NCBI RefSeq assembly: GCF_000012985.1
Contig: NC_007645.1
Span: 5,478,581 to 5,542,580 of the forward strand
From: Hahella chejuensis KCTC 2396
Lineage (GTDB): Bacteria; Pseudomonadota; Gammaproteobacteria; Pseudomonadales; Oleiphilaceae
Direction: 5' to 3'
DNA length: 64,000 bases
The translations under genes were made by a program, and so were the position numbers. Positions 1 through 10,165 of the stretch are shown here, piece by piece; the stretch's first letter is position 1; each line of letters opens with the position of its first letter. The notes below the pieces were generated by a model. It was given only the letters and a program-made list of their open reading frames with translations. It had not been told where the DNA came from and made no database searches.

Positions 1-1143
1 CATGCGTTTGCCGATTTTCGCCTGCAGACGACTGGCGCTGATACGTTGCTGCACTTCCATGAAGCGTTCCCAGCGCTCCTGTTTGACCACCTCTTCAACT
101 GGATCAGGCAGCTCATTCGCTGTCGCGCCTTCCACTGGAGAGTATTTAAAGCACCCCACCCGGTCCAATTGCGCTTCTTCGAGAAAATTCAACAGCGTTT
201 GGAAATCTTCTTCCGTTTCGCCCGGAAAGCCGACTATAAAGGTGGAGCGCAGAGTAATATCGGGACACTGCTCACGCCACTTGCCAATTCTGTGCAGCAC
301 TTTTTCTGCATGGGCTGGACGACGCATATTTTTCAGCACGGACGGAGAGGCGTGCTGAAATGGAATATCGAGATAAGGAAGAATTTTGCCGTCCGCCATC
401 AACGGAATGACGTCATCGACATGAGGATAAGGATATACATAGTGCAGTCGCACCCAAACGCCCATACGCCCAAGCTCATCGCAAAGCTCTTTCATTCGCG
501 TTTTTACCGGGCGACCTTCCCAGAAGCCGGTACGGTATTTAGTGTCCACCCCATAAGCACTGGTGTCCTGAGAGATCACCAACAACTCTTTGACGCCGTT
601 TTTCACCAGACGTTGCGCCTCGCCCAGCACATCGCCGATGGGACGACTCACCAAATCACCGCGGAAGGACGGAATTATGCAAAACGTACAACGGTGGTTA
701 CAGCCTTCAGATATTTTCAGATAGGCATAATGCTTGGGAGTTAACTTAACCCCAGTATCCGGAACCAAGTTAACGAACGGGTTGTACTCCGGCTTTGGCG
801 CAACCTGATGCACCTGATTCATCACTTCGGTATAGGCATGGGGGCCGCTTACCGCCAGCACTTTCGGGTGCACTTCACGGATCACATCCTCTTTGGCCCC
901 AAGACATCCGGTCACGATAACTTTGCCGTTCTCGCGCAACGCTTCGCCAATGGCGTCCAAAGACTCCTGCACAGCACTGTCGATAAAGCCGCAGGTGTTC
1001 ACCAAAACGACATCCGCATCTTCATAGCTGGCTGATATCTCATACCCTTCCGTACGCAGTTGCGTCAGAATGCGTTCCGAGTCTACTGTGTTTTTTGGGC
1101 AGCCAAGGCTGACGAAACCAACTTTGCCGCTAGAAGAGGACAT
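1..1143 (-). CDS. rimO: Ribosomal protein S12 methylthiotransferase RimO (3' end cut by window)
   Basis: RimO is a radical-SAM enzyme that adds a methylthio group to a conserved aspartate of ribosomal protein S12. The gene begins at an ATG at 1143 and runs off the left edge; 381 codons are present of a usual 440 or so, so most of the C-terminal TRAM domain is missing from view. The protein starts with [14 protein letters not shown], the hallmark of the N-terminal UPF0004 domain, and carries the radical-SAM cluster motif CNHRCTFC at about residue 147. SLGCPKN and the following SYGVDT-type sequence separate it from MiaB, which is also present at 7767. It is divergent from the PilZ gene at 1381. 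No other reading is likely. Confidence 0.95.
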   Translation of the reverse strand, partial: MSSSSGKVGFVSLGCPKNTVDSERILTQLRTEGYEISASYEDADVVLVNTCGFIDSAVQESLDAIGEALRENGKVIVTGCLGAKEDVIREVHPKVLAVSGPHAYTEVMNQVHQVAPKPEYNPFVNLVPDTGVKLTPKHYAYLKISEGCNHRCTFCIIPSFRGDLVSRPIGDVLGEAQRLVKNGVKELLVISQDTSAYGVDTKYRTGFWEGRPVKTRMKELCDELGRMGVWVRLHYVYPYPHVDDVIPLMADGKILPYLDIPFQHASPSVLKNMRRPAHAEKVLHRIGKWREQCPDITLRSTFIVGFPGETEEDFQTLLNFLEEAQLDRVGCFKYSPVEGATANELPDPVEEVVKQERWERFMEVQQRISASRLQAKIGKRM

Positions 1144-1380
1144 CTACCATCACCTGTCTATTCAGAAAAAGGCCGCCATTCTACCTAAGCTAAGCCCGAG
1201 AAAATAGATCAAATATCGCTCAAACTTCAACCAGCAACAAAGATTACACTTCGTAACGAAATAGCCACATTGTTACAAAAAAATCGTGCTCTCTATGCCA
1301 AAAAGATTAATTTTAAATCAAATTCAATTTGGTACACTTAGCCTTCCATGTTGAATGTTAGTATCATTACTTAACCGACT
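1144..1380. other. Divergent intergenic region rimO / pilZ gene
   Basis: This 237-base AT-rich gap must hold the promoters of both divergent genes. I see no well-spaced sigma-70 pair and no strong ribosome binding site in front of the PilZ gene. The stretch around 1310-1340 is the most AT-rich part. No RNA gene or repeat is evident. Confidence 0.4.
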
Positions 1381-1785
1381 ATGATTCAAAGCAGTCCATC
1401 CGTCATGCAAAGAAATCTGAGGCATCATCTGCGTATTCCAACGGATTTCGTCGCTCATATCACTACACGCGACCAACGGGAATGCGATGCGGCCATCCAC
1501 AATATCTCCAGAACGGGCCTTATGCTTGAGTGCGACCGCTGCATCCTGGAGACACTGACGCCAAACGCCCTGAATTTCGCACCATTGCGACCTGTCTGCA
1601 TCAACATTCGCTTCACATTGCCCCTGATTAAAAAAGAGGTCGTCGAAGTAGAAACTGAAATGCTGGTTATCTACACACGTCGACTGGCCCGCAACGCCTT
1701 CCATGTCGGCCTGCAATTCAAAGAGCTGACGCCGGAACAGACCCGTCAGCTTGAGCAATATATCGCCGAGAACAAGCTACGTTAG
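1381..1785 (+). CDS. Single-domain PilZ protein, probable c-di-GMP receptor
   Basis: The 134-residue product is essentially one PilZ domain, which binds cyclic-di-GMP and passes the signal to a partner. The two binding motifs are visible: RHHLR (RxxxR) at about residues 14-18, and NISRTG (D/N-x-S-x-x-G) at about 41-46. The later HVGLQFKEL matches the closing beta strand of PilZ domains. Extra basic residues precede the RxxxR motif. It has no membrane segment and no output domain, so it resembles PilZ adaptors rather than YcgR. The start is uncertain: ATG 1381 and ATG 1405 both keep the domain and neither has a clear Shine-Dalgarno sequence. The partner cannot be told from the neighbours. Confidence 0.85.
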   Translation: MIQSSPSVMQRNLRHHLRIPTDFVAHITTRDQRECDAAIHNISRTGLMLECDRCILETLTPNALNFAPLRPVCINIRFTLPLIKKEVVEVETEMLVIYTRRLARNAFHVGLQFKELTPEQTRQLEQYIAENKLR

Positions 1786-2081
1786 AAAATCCATCGCCGG
1801 ATTTTCCAGGTTTTCATCTTAAGCTCTCTATTTGAGGCCAACAGCCCAAACAGGATGGAACCCCGAAAAGTTCGCCAGAGACAGCCCGCTATAGGCAGCG
1901 CCGCTTACCTGCGTAAATCAGAAGCTACTAAAAGGCCATAGAAAACTATATCGTCAGAATAAACTCTTCTAAAAGCCATTCTTCTTATAATCACCAAGTG
2001 TTTGGTATAGTAGATGTAGCTTTTTAACCCGATCATCCTCGGACGTCAGCCTTACCGGAGACCCCTTACTAAGGAGTGCAG
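1786..2081. other. Leader / promoter region of cysDN
   Basis: This gap of almost 300 bases lies between the PilZ gene and cysD. It contains a TATAAT at 1986-1991 that would suit a minus-10 element, but the sequence 17 bases upstream (ACTCTT at 1963-1968) is a poor minus-35. That would fit an activator-dependent promoter, since sulfate assimilation is CysB-dependent in relatives, but no CysB site can be defined by eye. A strong Shine-Dalgarno AAGGAG lies at 2071-2076. I recognise no riboswitch and no small gene. Confidence 0.35.
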
Positions 2082-2999
2082 TTGAAAAAAATGACTGATT
2101 ACAACCTCACCCATTTAAAACAGCTGGAAGCTGAAAGTATTCATATAATCAGAGAAGTCGCCGCCGAGTTCGAGCGCCCCGTTATGCTCTACTCTATCGG
2201 AAAAGACTCTTCGGTGATGTTGCATCTGGCGCGCAAGGCCTTCTTTCCTGGCAAGCCGCCTTTCCCTTTGATGCACGTGGACACGACCTGGAAGTTTCAA
2301 GACATGATCACTTTTCGTGATCAACAGGCGGCCAAGTTTGGATTGGACCTGATTGTCCATATAAATGAAGACGGCGTGCGCCAAGGCATCGGTCCTTTTA
2401 CACACGGCAGCGCCAAACATACCGACGTCATGAAGACGGAGTCTTTAAAGCAGGCTCTTAATAAGTATAAGTTCGATGCCGCCTTTGGCGGCGCCCGTCG
2501 CGACGAGGAGAAATCCCGCGCCAAGGAGCGTGTATATTCTTTCCGTGACTCCAACCATCGCTGGGACCCTAAAAATCAGCGTCCGGAGCTGTGGAACCTG
2601 TATAACGGGAAGATCAACAAAGGCGAGAGCATCCGAGTGTTCCCCCTGTCCAACTGGACCGAGCTGGACATCTGGCAATACATCTATCTGGAAAACATTG
2701 AGCTCGTCCCTCTTTACTTCTCCGCTAAGCGCCCAGTTGTCGAGCGCGACGGCACGATGATCATGGTGGACGATGACCGCATGCCTTTAAAGCCGGGCGA
2801 AACCCCGATGATGAAAGACGTGCGCTTCCGTACTCTGGGCTGCTACCCGCTGACTGGAGCTATCGAATCTACGGCGACTACGTTGCCGGAAATTATTCAG
2901 GAAATGCTGCTAACCACCAGCTCTGAGCGTCAAGGTCGCGTTATTGACCACGACCAGGCTGGCTCGATGGAGCAAAAGAAACGCGAAGGCTACTTCTGA
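2082..2999 (+). CDS. cysD: Sulfate adenylyltransferase subunit 2 CysD
   Basis: CysD forms adenosine phosphosulfate from ATP and sulfate, driven by the GTPase CysN. The protein follows E. coli CysD along its whole length: an ATP-pyrophosphatase loop SIGKDSS near residue 40, then [44 protein letters not shown], and the C-terminal [15 protein letters not shown]. The start is open. The Shine-Dalgarno AAGGAG at 2071-2076 is ideally spaced for TTG 2082 (305 residues), while ATG 2091 gives 302 residues, the E. coli length, but lies 14 bases from that site. I chose TTG 2082. cysN follows after 65 bases and is presumably cotranscribed. Confidence 0.95.
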   Translation: MKKMTDYNLTHLKQLEAESIHIIREVAAEFERPVMLYSIGKDSSVMLHLARKAFFPGKPPFPLMHVDTTWKFQDMITFRDQQAAKFGLDLIVHINEDGVRQGIGPFTHGSAKHTDVMKTESLKQALNKYKFDAAFGGARRDEEKSRAKERVYSFRDSNHRWDPKNQRPELWNLYNGKINKGESIRVFPLSNWTELDIWQYIYLENIELVPLYFSAKRPVVERDGTMIMVDDDRMPLKPGETPMMKDVRFRTLGCYPLTGAIESTATTLPEIIQEMLLTTSSERQGRVIDHDQAGSMEQKKREGYF

Positions 3000-3064
3000 T
3001 CCATAGAGAGAAGAAGCGCCCTCAGGGAAGCATTCATTTAGCAGAATTCAATTGAGTACGGTCC

Positions 3065-4720
3065 ATGTCACATCAATCAAACCTAATCAGCGAAGACATT
3101 CTCGAATATCTGAAGCAGCACGAGCATAAAGAGCTGCTTCGCCTTTTAACCTGCGGCAGCGTTGACGACGGCAAAAGCACCCTGATCGGTCGATTGCTGC
3201 ACGACTCCAAGATGATCTATGAAGATCAATTGGAAGCCATCAAGAAAGACAGCGCTAAATCCGGCAATGCGGGCGAAAAGCTTGACTTGTCCCTGCTGGT
3301 GGACGGACTTCAGGCGGAGCGCGAGCAAGGCATCACGATTGACGTCGCCTATCGCTATTTCTCCACAGCCAAGAGAAAGTTCATCATCGCCGACACTCCT
3401 GGCCACGAGCAGTACACGCGCAACATGGCCACCGGCGCATCCACCGCGCAGCTGGCCATCATTCTGATCGACGCCCGTCACGGCGTTCTGAAGCAAACCA
3501 AGCGCCACACCTTCATCGCCTCACTGCTGGGCATCCAGCACATCTTGGTGGCGGTGAACAAAATGGACCTGGTGGATTACAGCGAAGAGCGTTACGAAGA
3601 AATCAAGCAGGAATACCTGAGTTTCGCTAAAGGCCTGACTCTGCACGACCTGAAATTCGTGCCGATTTCCGCTCTGGATGGCGACAACGTGGTCTCCAAC
3701 TCCCCGGCGATGTCTTGGTACAAGGACAAGCCGCTGATGGAAATCCTGGAAACTGTGGAAATCTCCCGCGACAAAAACCTGTCTGATTTCCGCATGCCTG
3801 TGCAGTACGTTAACCGTCCGAACCTGGACTTTCGCGGCTATAGCGGCACAGTGTCCTCGGGGATTATCCGTAAGGGCGACCCCATCATGGCGCTGCCTTC
3901 CCGCAAAACCAGCACGGTCAAGTCCATCGTCACCTTCGAGGGTGAGCAGGAAGAAGCTTTCTCTGATCAGGCCGTGACGCTGACATTAGCTGACGAGATC
4001 GATATCAGCCGCGGCGACGTACTGGTTCGCCCGGATAATGTTCCGTGCGTATCCAATCGGATGCGGGCGCATATTGTCTGGATGAGCGAAGCGCCGCTGC
4101 TGCCAGGCCGTCAATACTACATCAAGCAGGCGACGCATCTGGCGACCGGCTCCGTCAGTCGCATCCATCATCAGATCGACGTTAACACGCTGGAGAAGAG
4201 CGAAACCGATACATTGCAACTGAACGAGATCGGCTCCTGCGAAGTTACGCTCAACCAACCGTTAGTGTTTGACCCCTATTCCCGCAACCGCACTACCGGC
4301 GCCTTCATCATCATTGACCGTCTGACCAACGTCACTATCGGCGCAGGCATGATCGAAAGCGCCGTTGACGATGCCGACATTGCAGCCTTCGCACCGATCA
4401 CTGATGCGGAGCGGGAAGCCCGTAATGGTCATAAGCCCGGCTTGATTAAAGTCGAAGGCGAGCTGGCGGACAAACTGGCGTACGCTCTGGAACGCAACCT
4501 GTTTGAGCGAGGCAAGGCTGTAGTGGTCGTTGAGGAAACTCTGGCTGAAGCCACATTAACCGCTCTACTGAAAGCCGGCCTGCTGGTCATCGCCACCCAA
4601 GGCGTTGACTCTTATGAAGGTGAAGTCGCCGCTACGGTAAGCGCGGCAAACGAGAAAGAGCTTTCAACACAGGTTAACCGCGTCATCGGCGAGCTGGTGG
4701 AAAAGCACTACTTCGTATAA
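3065..4720 (+). CDS. cysN: Sulfate adenylyltransferase GTPase subunit CysN with degenerate CysC-like tail
   Basis: CysN hydrolyses GTP to drive the CysD reaction. The G-domain motifs are intact: GSVDDGKST at residues 31-39, DTPGHEQY near 113 and NKMD near 166, followed by EF-Tu-like beta-barrel domains. At 551 residues the protein is longer than stand-alone E. coli CysN (475) but shorter than CysNC fusions (about 630). Residues 455-551 resemble an APS kinase domain that has lost its phosphate-binding loop: [19 protein letters not shown] matches the helix and strand that normally follow the loop, and [10 protein letters not shown] matches a later CysC segment. The tail is therefore probably a relic of a CysNC fusion and should have no kinase activity. 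No separate cysC is in the window. Confidence 0.93.
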   Translation: MSHQSNLISEDILEYLKQHEHKELLRLLTCGSVDDGKSTLIGRLLHDSKMIYEDQLEAIKKDSAKSGNAGEKLDLSLLVDGLQAEREQGITIDVAYRYFSTAKRKFIIADTPGHEQYTRNMATGASTAQLAIILIDARHGVLKQTKRHTFIASLLGIQHILVAVNKMDLVDYSEERYEEIKQEYLSFAKGLTLHDLKFVPISALDGDNVVSNSPAMSWYKDKPLMEILETVEISRDKNLSDFRMPVQYVNRPNLDFRGYSGTVSSGIIRKGDPIMALPSRKTSTVKSIVTFEGEQEEAFSDQAVTLTLADEIDISRGDVLVRPDNVPCVSNRMRAHIVWMSEAPLLPGRQYYIKQATHLATGSVSRIHHQIDVNTLEKSETDTLQLNEIGSCEVTLNQPLVFDPYSRNRTTGAFIIIDRLTNVTIGAGMIESAVDDADIAAFAPITDAEREARNGHKPGLIKVEGELADKLAYALERNLFERGKAVVVVEETLAEATLTALLKAGLLVIATQGVDSYEGEVAATVSAANEKELSTQVNRVIGELVEKHYFV

Positions 4721-4738
4721 AGCTCTCTTAGCCAAGTC

Positions 4739-4776
4739 AAAGGCCCCAAGGCGACTTTTGTCCTGGGGCCTTTTTT
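4739..4776 (+). terminator. Rho-independent terminator after cysN
   Basis: An inverted repeat with AAAGGCCCCA on the left and TGGGGCCTTT on the right (10 bp, loop of about 12 bases) runs directly into a T tract at 4771-4776. It ends the cysDN transcript and lies 9 bases beyond the end of the converging aminotransferase gene, so it may act in both directions. Confidence 0.85.
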
Positions 4777-4784
4777 ATTGTCAG

Positions 4785-5909
4785 TTATTTCAATGCCTGC
4801 AAGCATTCGTCCAAAGCGCTAACCGCGCGATTCGCACATTCCACCGTGGCGTTATTTCCCATTAGTCCGATACGCCAGATTTTCCCTTGCAGCGGCCCAA
4901 GGCCAGCGCCAATTTCCATGTTGTAATCCGTCAGCAGCTTATTTCTCACCACCGCTTCATTCACTCCTTCCGGCACTTTAATCGCATTCAACATGGGCAA
5001 GCGGTAAGGCTCTTCCACCAAGAAAGATAACCCTAGCGATTCCATGCCTTTCACCAAAGCCTCATGCGCGGCCTTGTGCCTCGCCCAACGATTCTCCAAC
5101 CCCTCATCCAGGACCAGACGCAACGCCTCGTGAATAGCATACAGAGTGTTGACCGGCGCGGTGTGATGGTACGCCCGCTGCCCTCCTTCAGCCCAATAGG
5201 CCATTACCAGACTCATATCCAGAAACCAGCTTTGCACGGGTTTGGTGCGAGTGCGAATACGGTCCGCCGCTTTTTCACTGAAAGTCACTGGCGCAATACC
5301 CGGCACTGCAGAAAGACACTTTTGCGCGCCACTGTATACCGCGTCAGCTTTCCAACCGTCTACGTCCACCTCTATACCGCACCAGGAAGTAACCATATCA
5401 ACGACGGACAAAACGCCGCGCTCATGCGCCAGACAGCAGAGTGTTTCAGCGTCTGAGCGCGCGCCAGTGGAGGTTTCCGCGTGGACAAATGCTAACAATC
5501 TGGCCTGTGGGTGCTCGTTCAGAACCTCTTTAATCCGCTGCGGATCAACCGGACGCCCCCACTCAAACTCAACAACAATAGGTACGCCGCCTGCACGAAC
5601 AACGTTTTCCACCATACGTTTGCCGAACACACCATTGACCGCAACAATCGCCTGATCACCCGGCTCCAGCAAATTCACCAAGCAGGTTTCCATGCCAGCG
5701 GAGCCCGGCGCGGAAACAGGCATCGTCAACCGATTATGAGTTTTGAACGTGACCTGAAGCATCTGCTTAATCTGATCCATCATATTGATAAAGACCGGAT
5801 CAAGGTGTCCGATAGTAGGTTGCGACATCGCCGCAAGCACGCTGGCGGGGGTGTTCGAAGGTCCGGGCCCCAGCAGCAACCGGTTGGGAATAGTAAAGCC
5901 TGTACTCAT
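4785..5909 (-). CDS. Class V PLP aminotransferase (serine-pyruvate / alanine-glyoxylate type)
   Basis: This 374-residue enzyme belongs to fold-type I, class V pyridoxal-phosphate aminotransferases of the AGXT/serine-glyoxylate group. It shows the N-terminal LLGPGPSNTPASVLAAM, the substrate or cofactor segment SAPGSAGMETCLVNL, the DMVTSWCGIEVDVDGW region with the PLP-ring aspartate, and the Schiff-base lysine in SGAQKCLSAVPG (K197). The C-terminal LPMLNAIKVPEGV and GAGLGPLQGKIWRIGLMG also fit. It probably moves the amino group of serine or alanine to pyruvate or glyoxylate; the exact donor cannot be read from sequence. It converges on cysN and is divergent from yejK. Confidence 0.85.
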   Translation of the reverse strand: MSTGFTIPNRLLLGPGPSNTPASVLAAMSQPTIGHLDPVFINMMDQIKQMLQVTFKTHNRLTMPVSAPGSAGMETCLVNLLEPGDQAIVAVNGVFGKRMVENVVRAGGVPIVVEFEWGRPVDPQRIKEVLNEHPQARLLAFVHAETSTGARSDAETLCCLAHERGVLSVVDMVTSWCGIEVDVDGWKADAVYSGAQKCLSAVPGIAPVTFSEKAADRIRTRTKPVQSWFLDMSLVMAYWAEGGQRAYHHTAPVNTLYAIHEALRLVLDEGLENRWARHKAAHEALVKGMESLGLSFLVEEPYRLPMLNAIKVPEGVNEAVVRNKLLTDYNMEIGAGLGPLQGKIWRIGLMGNNATVECANRAVSALDECLQALK

Positions 5910-6011
5910 GCTTGGTTCCTTGAATCATTGTTATGAATAAAGGAAGTCTACAAGACAACGCAACATATCTCACGGTTGCAGAGCAAAACTCAGAATACCC
6001 GCACAGCAGCC

Positions 6012-6039
6012 TTGCACTCTCTACCGGGGTGATTACAAT
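6012..6039 (+). promoter_or_regulatory. Putative sigma-70 promoter of yejK
   Basis: TTGCAC at 6012-6017 and TACAAT at 6034-6039 are separated by 16 bases. The pair lies 73 bases upstream of the yejK start in the 202-base divergent gap. The call rests on consensus match and spacing only. Confidence 0.5.
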
Positions 6040-6111
6040 CCGCCTTTAACTAAGACGTGGCTTTGTCCAGCGTCTCCCCGCACACTCAGGCTCGATTAAG
6101 GCTTACCAACT

Positions 6112-7152
6112 ATGGCGATCAGCGAACTCAGCATTCAGGTACTGGAAAAATTCTCCGAAGACGACGCCAGCCAAACCCGGATTCCGCAGCAACTGCCCAA
6201 GACCGGCGCGGACAATGAAGCTGTTTTTCATACCTTACGTCGACTGTTCGCCGCCAAAACAGGTAAGGCTTTTGGGCGTATTAACCTTCATGCTGAAGGA
6301 CAGAGTTTCGGTCCCTGGTTAAAGGATTGGTACGAAGGGAAAATGTCCTTCCAGCAATTGACAGAAAAAGGCCTGGCCGAATTCAAAGAAAAGCTGGATG
6401 TCATCCCACTCACTACACAGAGTTATTTACTGTGGATTCACGACCAGCAGGGCGACGCCCGCACCCTTTATATTTTTGTCCTGGAAAGCAGCGTCACCAA
6501 TGTCGTCACCAACGAATTGCAAATAGAGCCCATTGAGCACCTGGACCCGCAAGCCATCACTTTCGCGCTGCGTATCGAACTGGACCCACTTTTCGCCAGC
6601 AATCAGCCTGACTGCGCCAGCGTCTATCTACAACGCAACCTGCGCAAGATAGGCGAAGCGGGCTGCCATAGTTTTGGTTTCGCCACCCATGTGGACACCG
6701 TAAAAGAAACAGAAGTGGTGTTGAGCGGCCTGGAGCGCTTCGCTGAATCATTAGATCCGAAGAGCGCCGCCAAGCTGAAGAAAAAGGCGGTTGAGTTCTG
6801 CTCAGACCAAGAGAAGCTGGGAGAAGCTGTACAAATTGAAGAACTGTCCATCGCCATTGATGAACAAAACCCCGACAAGTTCGCCCACTTTATGCGCGAA
6901 GCTATTCCAGAAGCCCCGGCAGCGTTGCGCCCGGACAGCCGCAAGCTGAAACAACTCGTCCGCTTTGCAGGCAGAGGCTCCGGGATGAGCTTGTCGTTCT
7001 CTTCCGAAGCAATAAATGAAAGCATTATTTACGACAGCGAGAAAGACGCCCTCATTATTATGGAGATCCCCAAGTCTTTGAAAGCGCAGTTAAAACGCTA
7101 CTTAAGCCCTCAAGAAGAACAGGAACAAAATCAGAGCAACGACGACGAATAA
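6112..7152 (+). CDS. yejK: Nucleoid-associated protein YejK/NdpA
   Basis: The product (346 residues) belongs to the YejK/NdpA (37 kDa nucleoid-associated protein) family found bound to the bacterial nucleoid; its biochemical role is not settled. Family-specific features are the C-terminal block RKLKQLVRFAGRGSGMSLSFSSEAI, close to the RQLTKFAGSGGGLTINF of E. coli YejK, followed by the strand DALIIMEIPKSLKAQLKRY, and the central YLQRNLRKIGEAGCHSFGFA segment. The last residues are acidic (EEQEQNQSNDDE). It has its own likely promoter and ends tail to tail with the DUF1820 gene. Confidence 0.87.
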   Translation: MAISELSIQVLEKFSEDDASQTRIPQQLPKTGADNEAVFHTLRRLFAAKTGKAFGRINLHAEGQSFGPWLKDWYEGKMSFQQLTEKGLAEFKEKLDVIPLTTQSYLLWIHDQQGDARTLYIFVLESSVTNVVTNELQIEPIEHLDPQAITFALRIELDPLFASNQPDCASVYLQRNLRKIGEAGCHSFGFATHVDTVKETEVVLSGLERFAESLDPKSAAKLKKKAVEFCSDQEKLGEAVQIEELSIAIDEQNPDKFAHFMREAIPEAPAALRPDSRKLKQLVRFAGRGSGMSLSFSSEAINESIIYDSEKDALIIMEIPKSLKAQLKRYLSPQEEQEQNQSNDDE

Positions 7153-7174
7153 CACACAAGCGTGAAGAGGTAGC

Positions 7175-7200
7175 GACAGCGCCGGGGACACGGCGCCGTC
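7175..7200. other. Hairpin between convergent yejK and DUF1820 genes
   Basis: GACaGCGCCG at 7175-7184 can pair with CGGCGCcGTC at 7191-7200, giving a 9-bp stem with one mismatch around a 6-base loop. There is no T tract on either side, so it may be a weak or Rho-assisted end point for both genes. Confidence 0.35.
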
Positions 7201-7207
7201 ATCAGTG

Positions 7208-7543
7208 CTAGCGATCCGTTTTCACTGGGGGACGAGGAAAGCTGGCCACTGTTCCTCCGGACTTGCCGGAGGAGATCTTTGCTGTTCCCTGCTGCTCCAC
7301 TTCGTCGATACGGATGATGGAGGTCATGGGAATAAAGGAACGGCTTACCCCTGCAAACTCCCCTTTGAGCTTCTCTTCCGCAGGATCGACCAGTAGCTGT
7401 GAGCGCTCACCGAACAACCAGTTCTCCACCTCAATAAACCCATACAGCTCGCTGGAATAGACTTTACTCGCGTACAGCTCGAATACCTCATCCTGATTAA
7501 AGTAAACGACCCGAAAAACTTTTTTACTCGTCTTATTCGACAT
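7208..7543 (-). CDS. DUF1820 family protein
   Basis: A 111-residue conserved protein of unknown function found in gammaproteobacteria. Recognisable family features are the N-terminal KVFRVVYFNQDEVFELYASKV and YGFIEVENWLFGE, and the late SRSFIPMTSIIRIDEVEQ; the last resembles the short beta-strand patch of proteins that report their own size or metal state, but no function can be assigned. It has no signal peptide or membrane segment. ATG 7543 is preferred over GTG 7549 because an AGGTG lies about 7 bases upstream of it. Confidence 0.8.
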   Translation of the reverse strand: MSNKTSKKVFRVVYFNQDEVFELYASKVYSSELYGFIEVENWLFGERSQLLVDPAEEKLKGEFAGVSRSFIPMTSIIRIDEVEQQGTAKISSGKSGGTVASFPRPPVKTDR

Positions 7544-7714
7544 AAACACACCTGTAAATTCAATCGCTCAACTATCCGTATCGCCCTCGTAAGCCTTGAG
7601 AACAAAGGGGAGACGCTGAAAACCGGCGCAATCATATCACAGCCGCCACAGAGCTCTGGAGTCCATACTGCTAACTTTTTGAACGCCCCCCTACACTAGA
7701 GCCCGCCTAAAACG

Positions 7715-7720
7715 TATAAT
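7715..7720 (+). promoter_or_regulatory. Probable minus-10 element for miaB
   Basis: A perfect TATAAT sits 46 bases before the miaB start. The hexamer 17 bases upstream (TACACT at 7692-7697) is a weak minus-35. Confidence 0.45.
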
Positions 7721-7766
7721 ACGCGGTCCCAATTTTTAAGTTCGCAGATTCTTCGGGTGGTTTTGA

Positions 7767-9107
7767 ATGGCGCAAAAACTCTTTATTAAAACCTATGGCT
7801 GTCAGATGAACGAGTATGACTCATCGCGCATGGCTGACTTATTAGGTGAGAGTCATAGCGTTGAACTCACCGACAACCCCGATGAGGCGGATATTTTACT
7901 GCTGAACACCTGTTCTATCCGGGAAAAAGCCCAAGAGAAAGTGTTTCATCAGTTAGGCCGCTGGAAAACGCTTAAAGAAAAGAATCCTAATCTGCTGATC
8001 GGCGTCGGCGGCTGCGTCGCCAGCCAGGAAGGCGATGCTATTCGCGACCGCGCACCTTACGTAGATATGGTGTTTGGCCCACAGACCCTGCACCGCTTGC
8101 CGGAAATGGTCAACTCCGTCGCCCATCAAAAGATCCCTATGGTGGACGTCACATTCCCCGAAATTGAGAAGTTCGACCGCCTGCCTATGCCCAGCAGCGA
8201 AGGCGCCAGCGCCTTCGTCTCCATCATGGAAGGCTGCAGCAAGTACTGCACATTCTGCGTGGTGCCCTACACTCGCGGCGAAGAAGTCAGCCGCCCTGTA
8301 GACGACGTGATCGCGGAAATCGCGCATTTGGCCGGACAAGGCGTGCGGGAAGTCAACCTACTCGGCCAGAACGTCAACGCATACCGGGGACTGACGCACG
8401 ACGGCGATTATATGGATTTGGCGGAGCTGATCACTTATGTCGCCTCGGTCGACGGCATTGACCGCATTCGCTACACCACTTCGCACCCGGTCGAATTTTC
8501 CGACTCGCTTATCGATGTCTACGCCAGCGTTCCCAAGCTGGTTAGCCACCTGCATTTACCGGTGCAAAGCGGCTCCGACCGCATACTGAACCTGATGAAG
8601 CGCGGCCACACTGTCGCTGAATACACAGACAAGCTGCGTCGTCTGCAAGAGATTCGTCCTGACATCAGCCTGTCCTCTGACTTCATTGTTGGCTTCCCAG
8701 GGGAAACTGACGCGGATTTCGAGGAAACCATGAATCTGATCAATGAGATAGGCTTTGACCACTCATTCAGCTTCGTTTACAGCGCGCGTCCAGGCACTCC
8801 TGCCGCCAACCTGGAAGACAACGTCTCCGAAGAGGCCAAGAAACAGCGTCTGGCGATTCTGCAGCAGCGCATCTTGCAGTTCGCACAGGACATCAGCCGT
8901 AAAATGGTCGGCTCCACCCAGCGTATTTTGGTGACAGGCGTATCCAAGAAAGATCCTGGCGAACTACAGGGGCGCACCGAAAACAATCGAGTGGTGAACT
9001 TCCGTAGCGACAGCCACGATATTATCGGACGTTTTGTAGACGTCACCATCACCGCAGCCCTGCCCAACTCACTACGCGGTGAACGCGTTGACAGCCTGGA
9101 CTACTAA
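7767..9107 (+). CDS. miaB: tRNA-2-methylthio-N6-dimethylallyladenosine synthase MiaB
   Basis: MiaB is a radical-SAM enzyme that adds the 2-methylthio group to i6A37 in tRNAs reading UNN codons. Both iron-sulfur clusters are represented: C12, C49 and C83 in the N-terminal domain, and C157, C161 and C164 in the radical-SAM motif CSKYCTFC. The following VVPYTRGEE and [12 protein letters not shown] are typical of MiaB, and a TRAM domain lies at about residues 377-441. At 446 residues the length is normal. GGTGG is placed for the ATG 7767 start. It opens a plus-strand run with ybeZ, ybeY, corC and lnt; its substrate is made by MiaA, encoded at 41099 in this window. Confidence 0.97.
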   Translation: MAQKLFIKTYGCQMNEYDSSRMADLLGESHSVELTDNPDEADILLLNTCSIREKAQEKVFHQLGRWKTLKEKNPNLLIGVGGCVASQEGDAIRDRAPYVDMVFGPQTLHRLPEMVNSVAHQKIPMVDVTFPEIEKFDRLPMPSSEGASAFVSIMEGCSKYCTFCVVPYTRGEEVSRPVDDVIAEIAHLAGQGVREVNLLGQNVNAYRGLTHDGDYMDLAELITYVASVDGIDRIRYTTSHPVEFSDSLIDVYASVPKLVSHLHLPVQSGSDRILNLMKRGHTVAEYTDKLRRLQEIRPDISLSSDFIVGFPGETDADFEETMNLINEIGFDHSFSFVYSARPGTPAANLEDNVSEEAKKQRLAILQQRILQFAQDISRKMVGSTQRILVTGVSKKDPGELQGRTENNRVVNFRSDSHDIIGRFVDVTITAALPNSLRGERVDSLDY

Positions 9108-9142
9108 GTCCAGGCCCACATCACACTATCAGGCGATAAATT

Positions 9143-10111
9143 TTGAACGAACCAGCCATCAGCTTTAAGCTGGAACCTGCCGACCCCATCAGACTGCAAG
9201 CCCTATGTGGGCAATTTGATGAAAATCTGCGCTTAATCGAACGCCGCCTGAAGGTCCGCGTCGCCTATCGCGGGCATGCCTTCACTCTGTTTGGGGAAGA
9301 AAAGAACGCTCAGGCGGCGGCGGAGATCATCCGCCACATTTACCGGGAAACCGAAGCGTCCACTTCTATTGAGCCCGACACGGTGCACTTGTTTATTCGC
9401 GAATCCGGCGCTGAGGAAGAAGACGAAGCAAGCAGCTCTTCCGACGGCGTCGTTATCCGCACGCCCAAGCTGCATATCCGGCCCCGCGGTCAAAATCAGA
9501 TTCACTATGTCAAATCGGTCCTGCAGCACGACATCAACTTCGGCGTCGGCCCTGCCGGCACGGGCAAGACCTACCTGGCGGTCGCTTGCGCTGCGCAAGC
9601 ATTAGCCGATGATCAGGTGAAGCGCATTCTGCTGGTGCGCCCTGCGGTTGAAGCAGGAGAGAAACTAGGGTTTCTACCCGGTGATCTGGCGCAGAAAGTC
9701 GACCCTTATCTGCGCCCTCTGTACGACGCGTTATACGAAATGTTCGGTTTCGAGCACGTTAATCGACTACTGGAAAAAGGGCTGATCGAAATCGCCCCAC
9801 TCGCCTTTATGCGCGGTCGTACTTTGAATAACGCCTTTATCATCCTGGATGAAAGCCAGAACACTACGCCGGAGCAGATGAAGATGTTCCTGACCCGGAT
9901 CGGGTTCGGCTCAACTGCAGTAGTAACCGGGGACCCCACCCAGGTCGACCTGCCGAAAGGCGTTCCATCCGGTTTGGTTCAAGCATTGAAAGTGCTTGAA
10001 GACGTCAAAGGCGTCAGCGTCACCAAATTCCTGAGCAAAGACGTAGTGCGTCACCCACTCGTACAAAGAATTGTTGATGCGTACGAAGCATTTAACAAAA
10101 ATTCCATTTGA
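9143..10111 (+). CDS. ybeZ: PhoH-like ATPase YbeZ
   Basis: A PhoH-family P-loop ATPase of 322 residues, linked in relatives to the RNase YbeY and ribosome or RNA quality control. Walker A is GPAGTGKT at residues 136-143 and Walker B is FIILDESQN near 234. An N-terminal domain of about 110 residues with a KH-like look (RLIERRLKVRVAYRGHAFTLFG) precedes it. The only reasonable start is TTG 9143, since no ATG or GTG occurs before the conserved N-terminus; a weak AGGCGA stands upstream. It follows miaB by 35 bases and precedes ybeY, the usual order. Confidence 0.93.
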   Translation: MNEPAISFKLEPADPIRLQALCGQFDENLRLIERRLKVRVAYRGHAFTLFGEEKNAQAAAEIIRHIYRETEASTSIEPDTVHLFIRESGAEEEDEASSSSDGVVIRTPKLHIRPRGQNQIHYVKSVLQHDINFGVGPAGTGKTYLAVACAAQALADDQVKRILLVRPAVEAGEKLGFLPGDLAQKVDPYLRPLYDALYEMFGFEHVNRLLEKGLIEIAPLAFMRGRTLNNAFIILDESQNTTPEQMKMFLTRIGFGSTAVVTGDPTQVDLPKGVPSGLVQALKVLEDVKGVSVTKFLSKDVVRHPLVQRIVDAYEAFNKNSI

Positions 10112-10165
10112 AAAACGCCGCCGAAGCCCATATAAACGAAGCAAACGCATCTAAATAAGCAGTTT

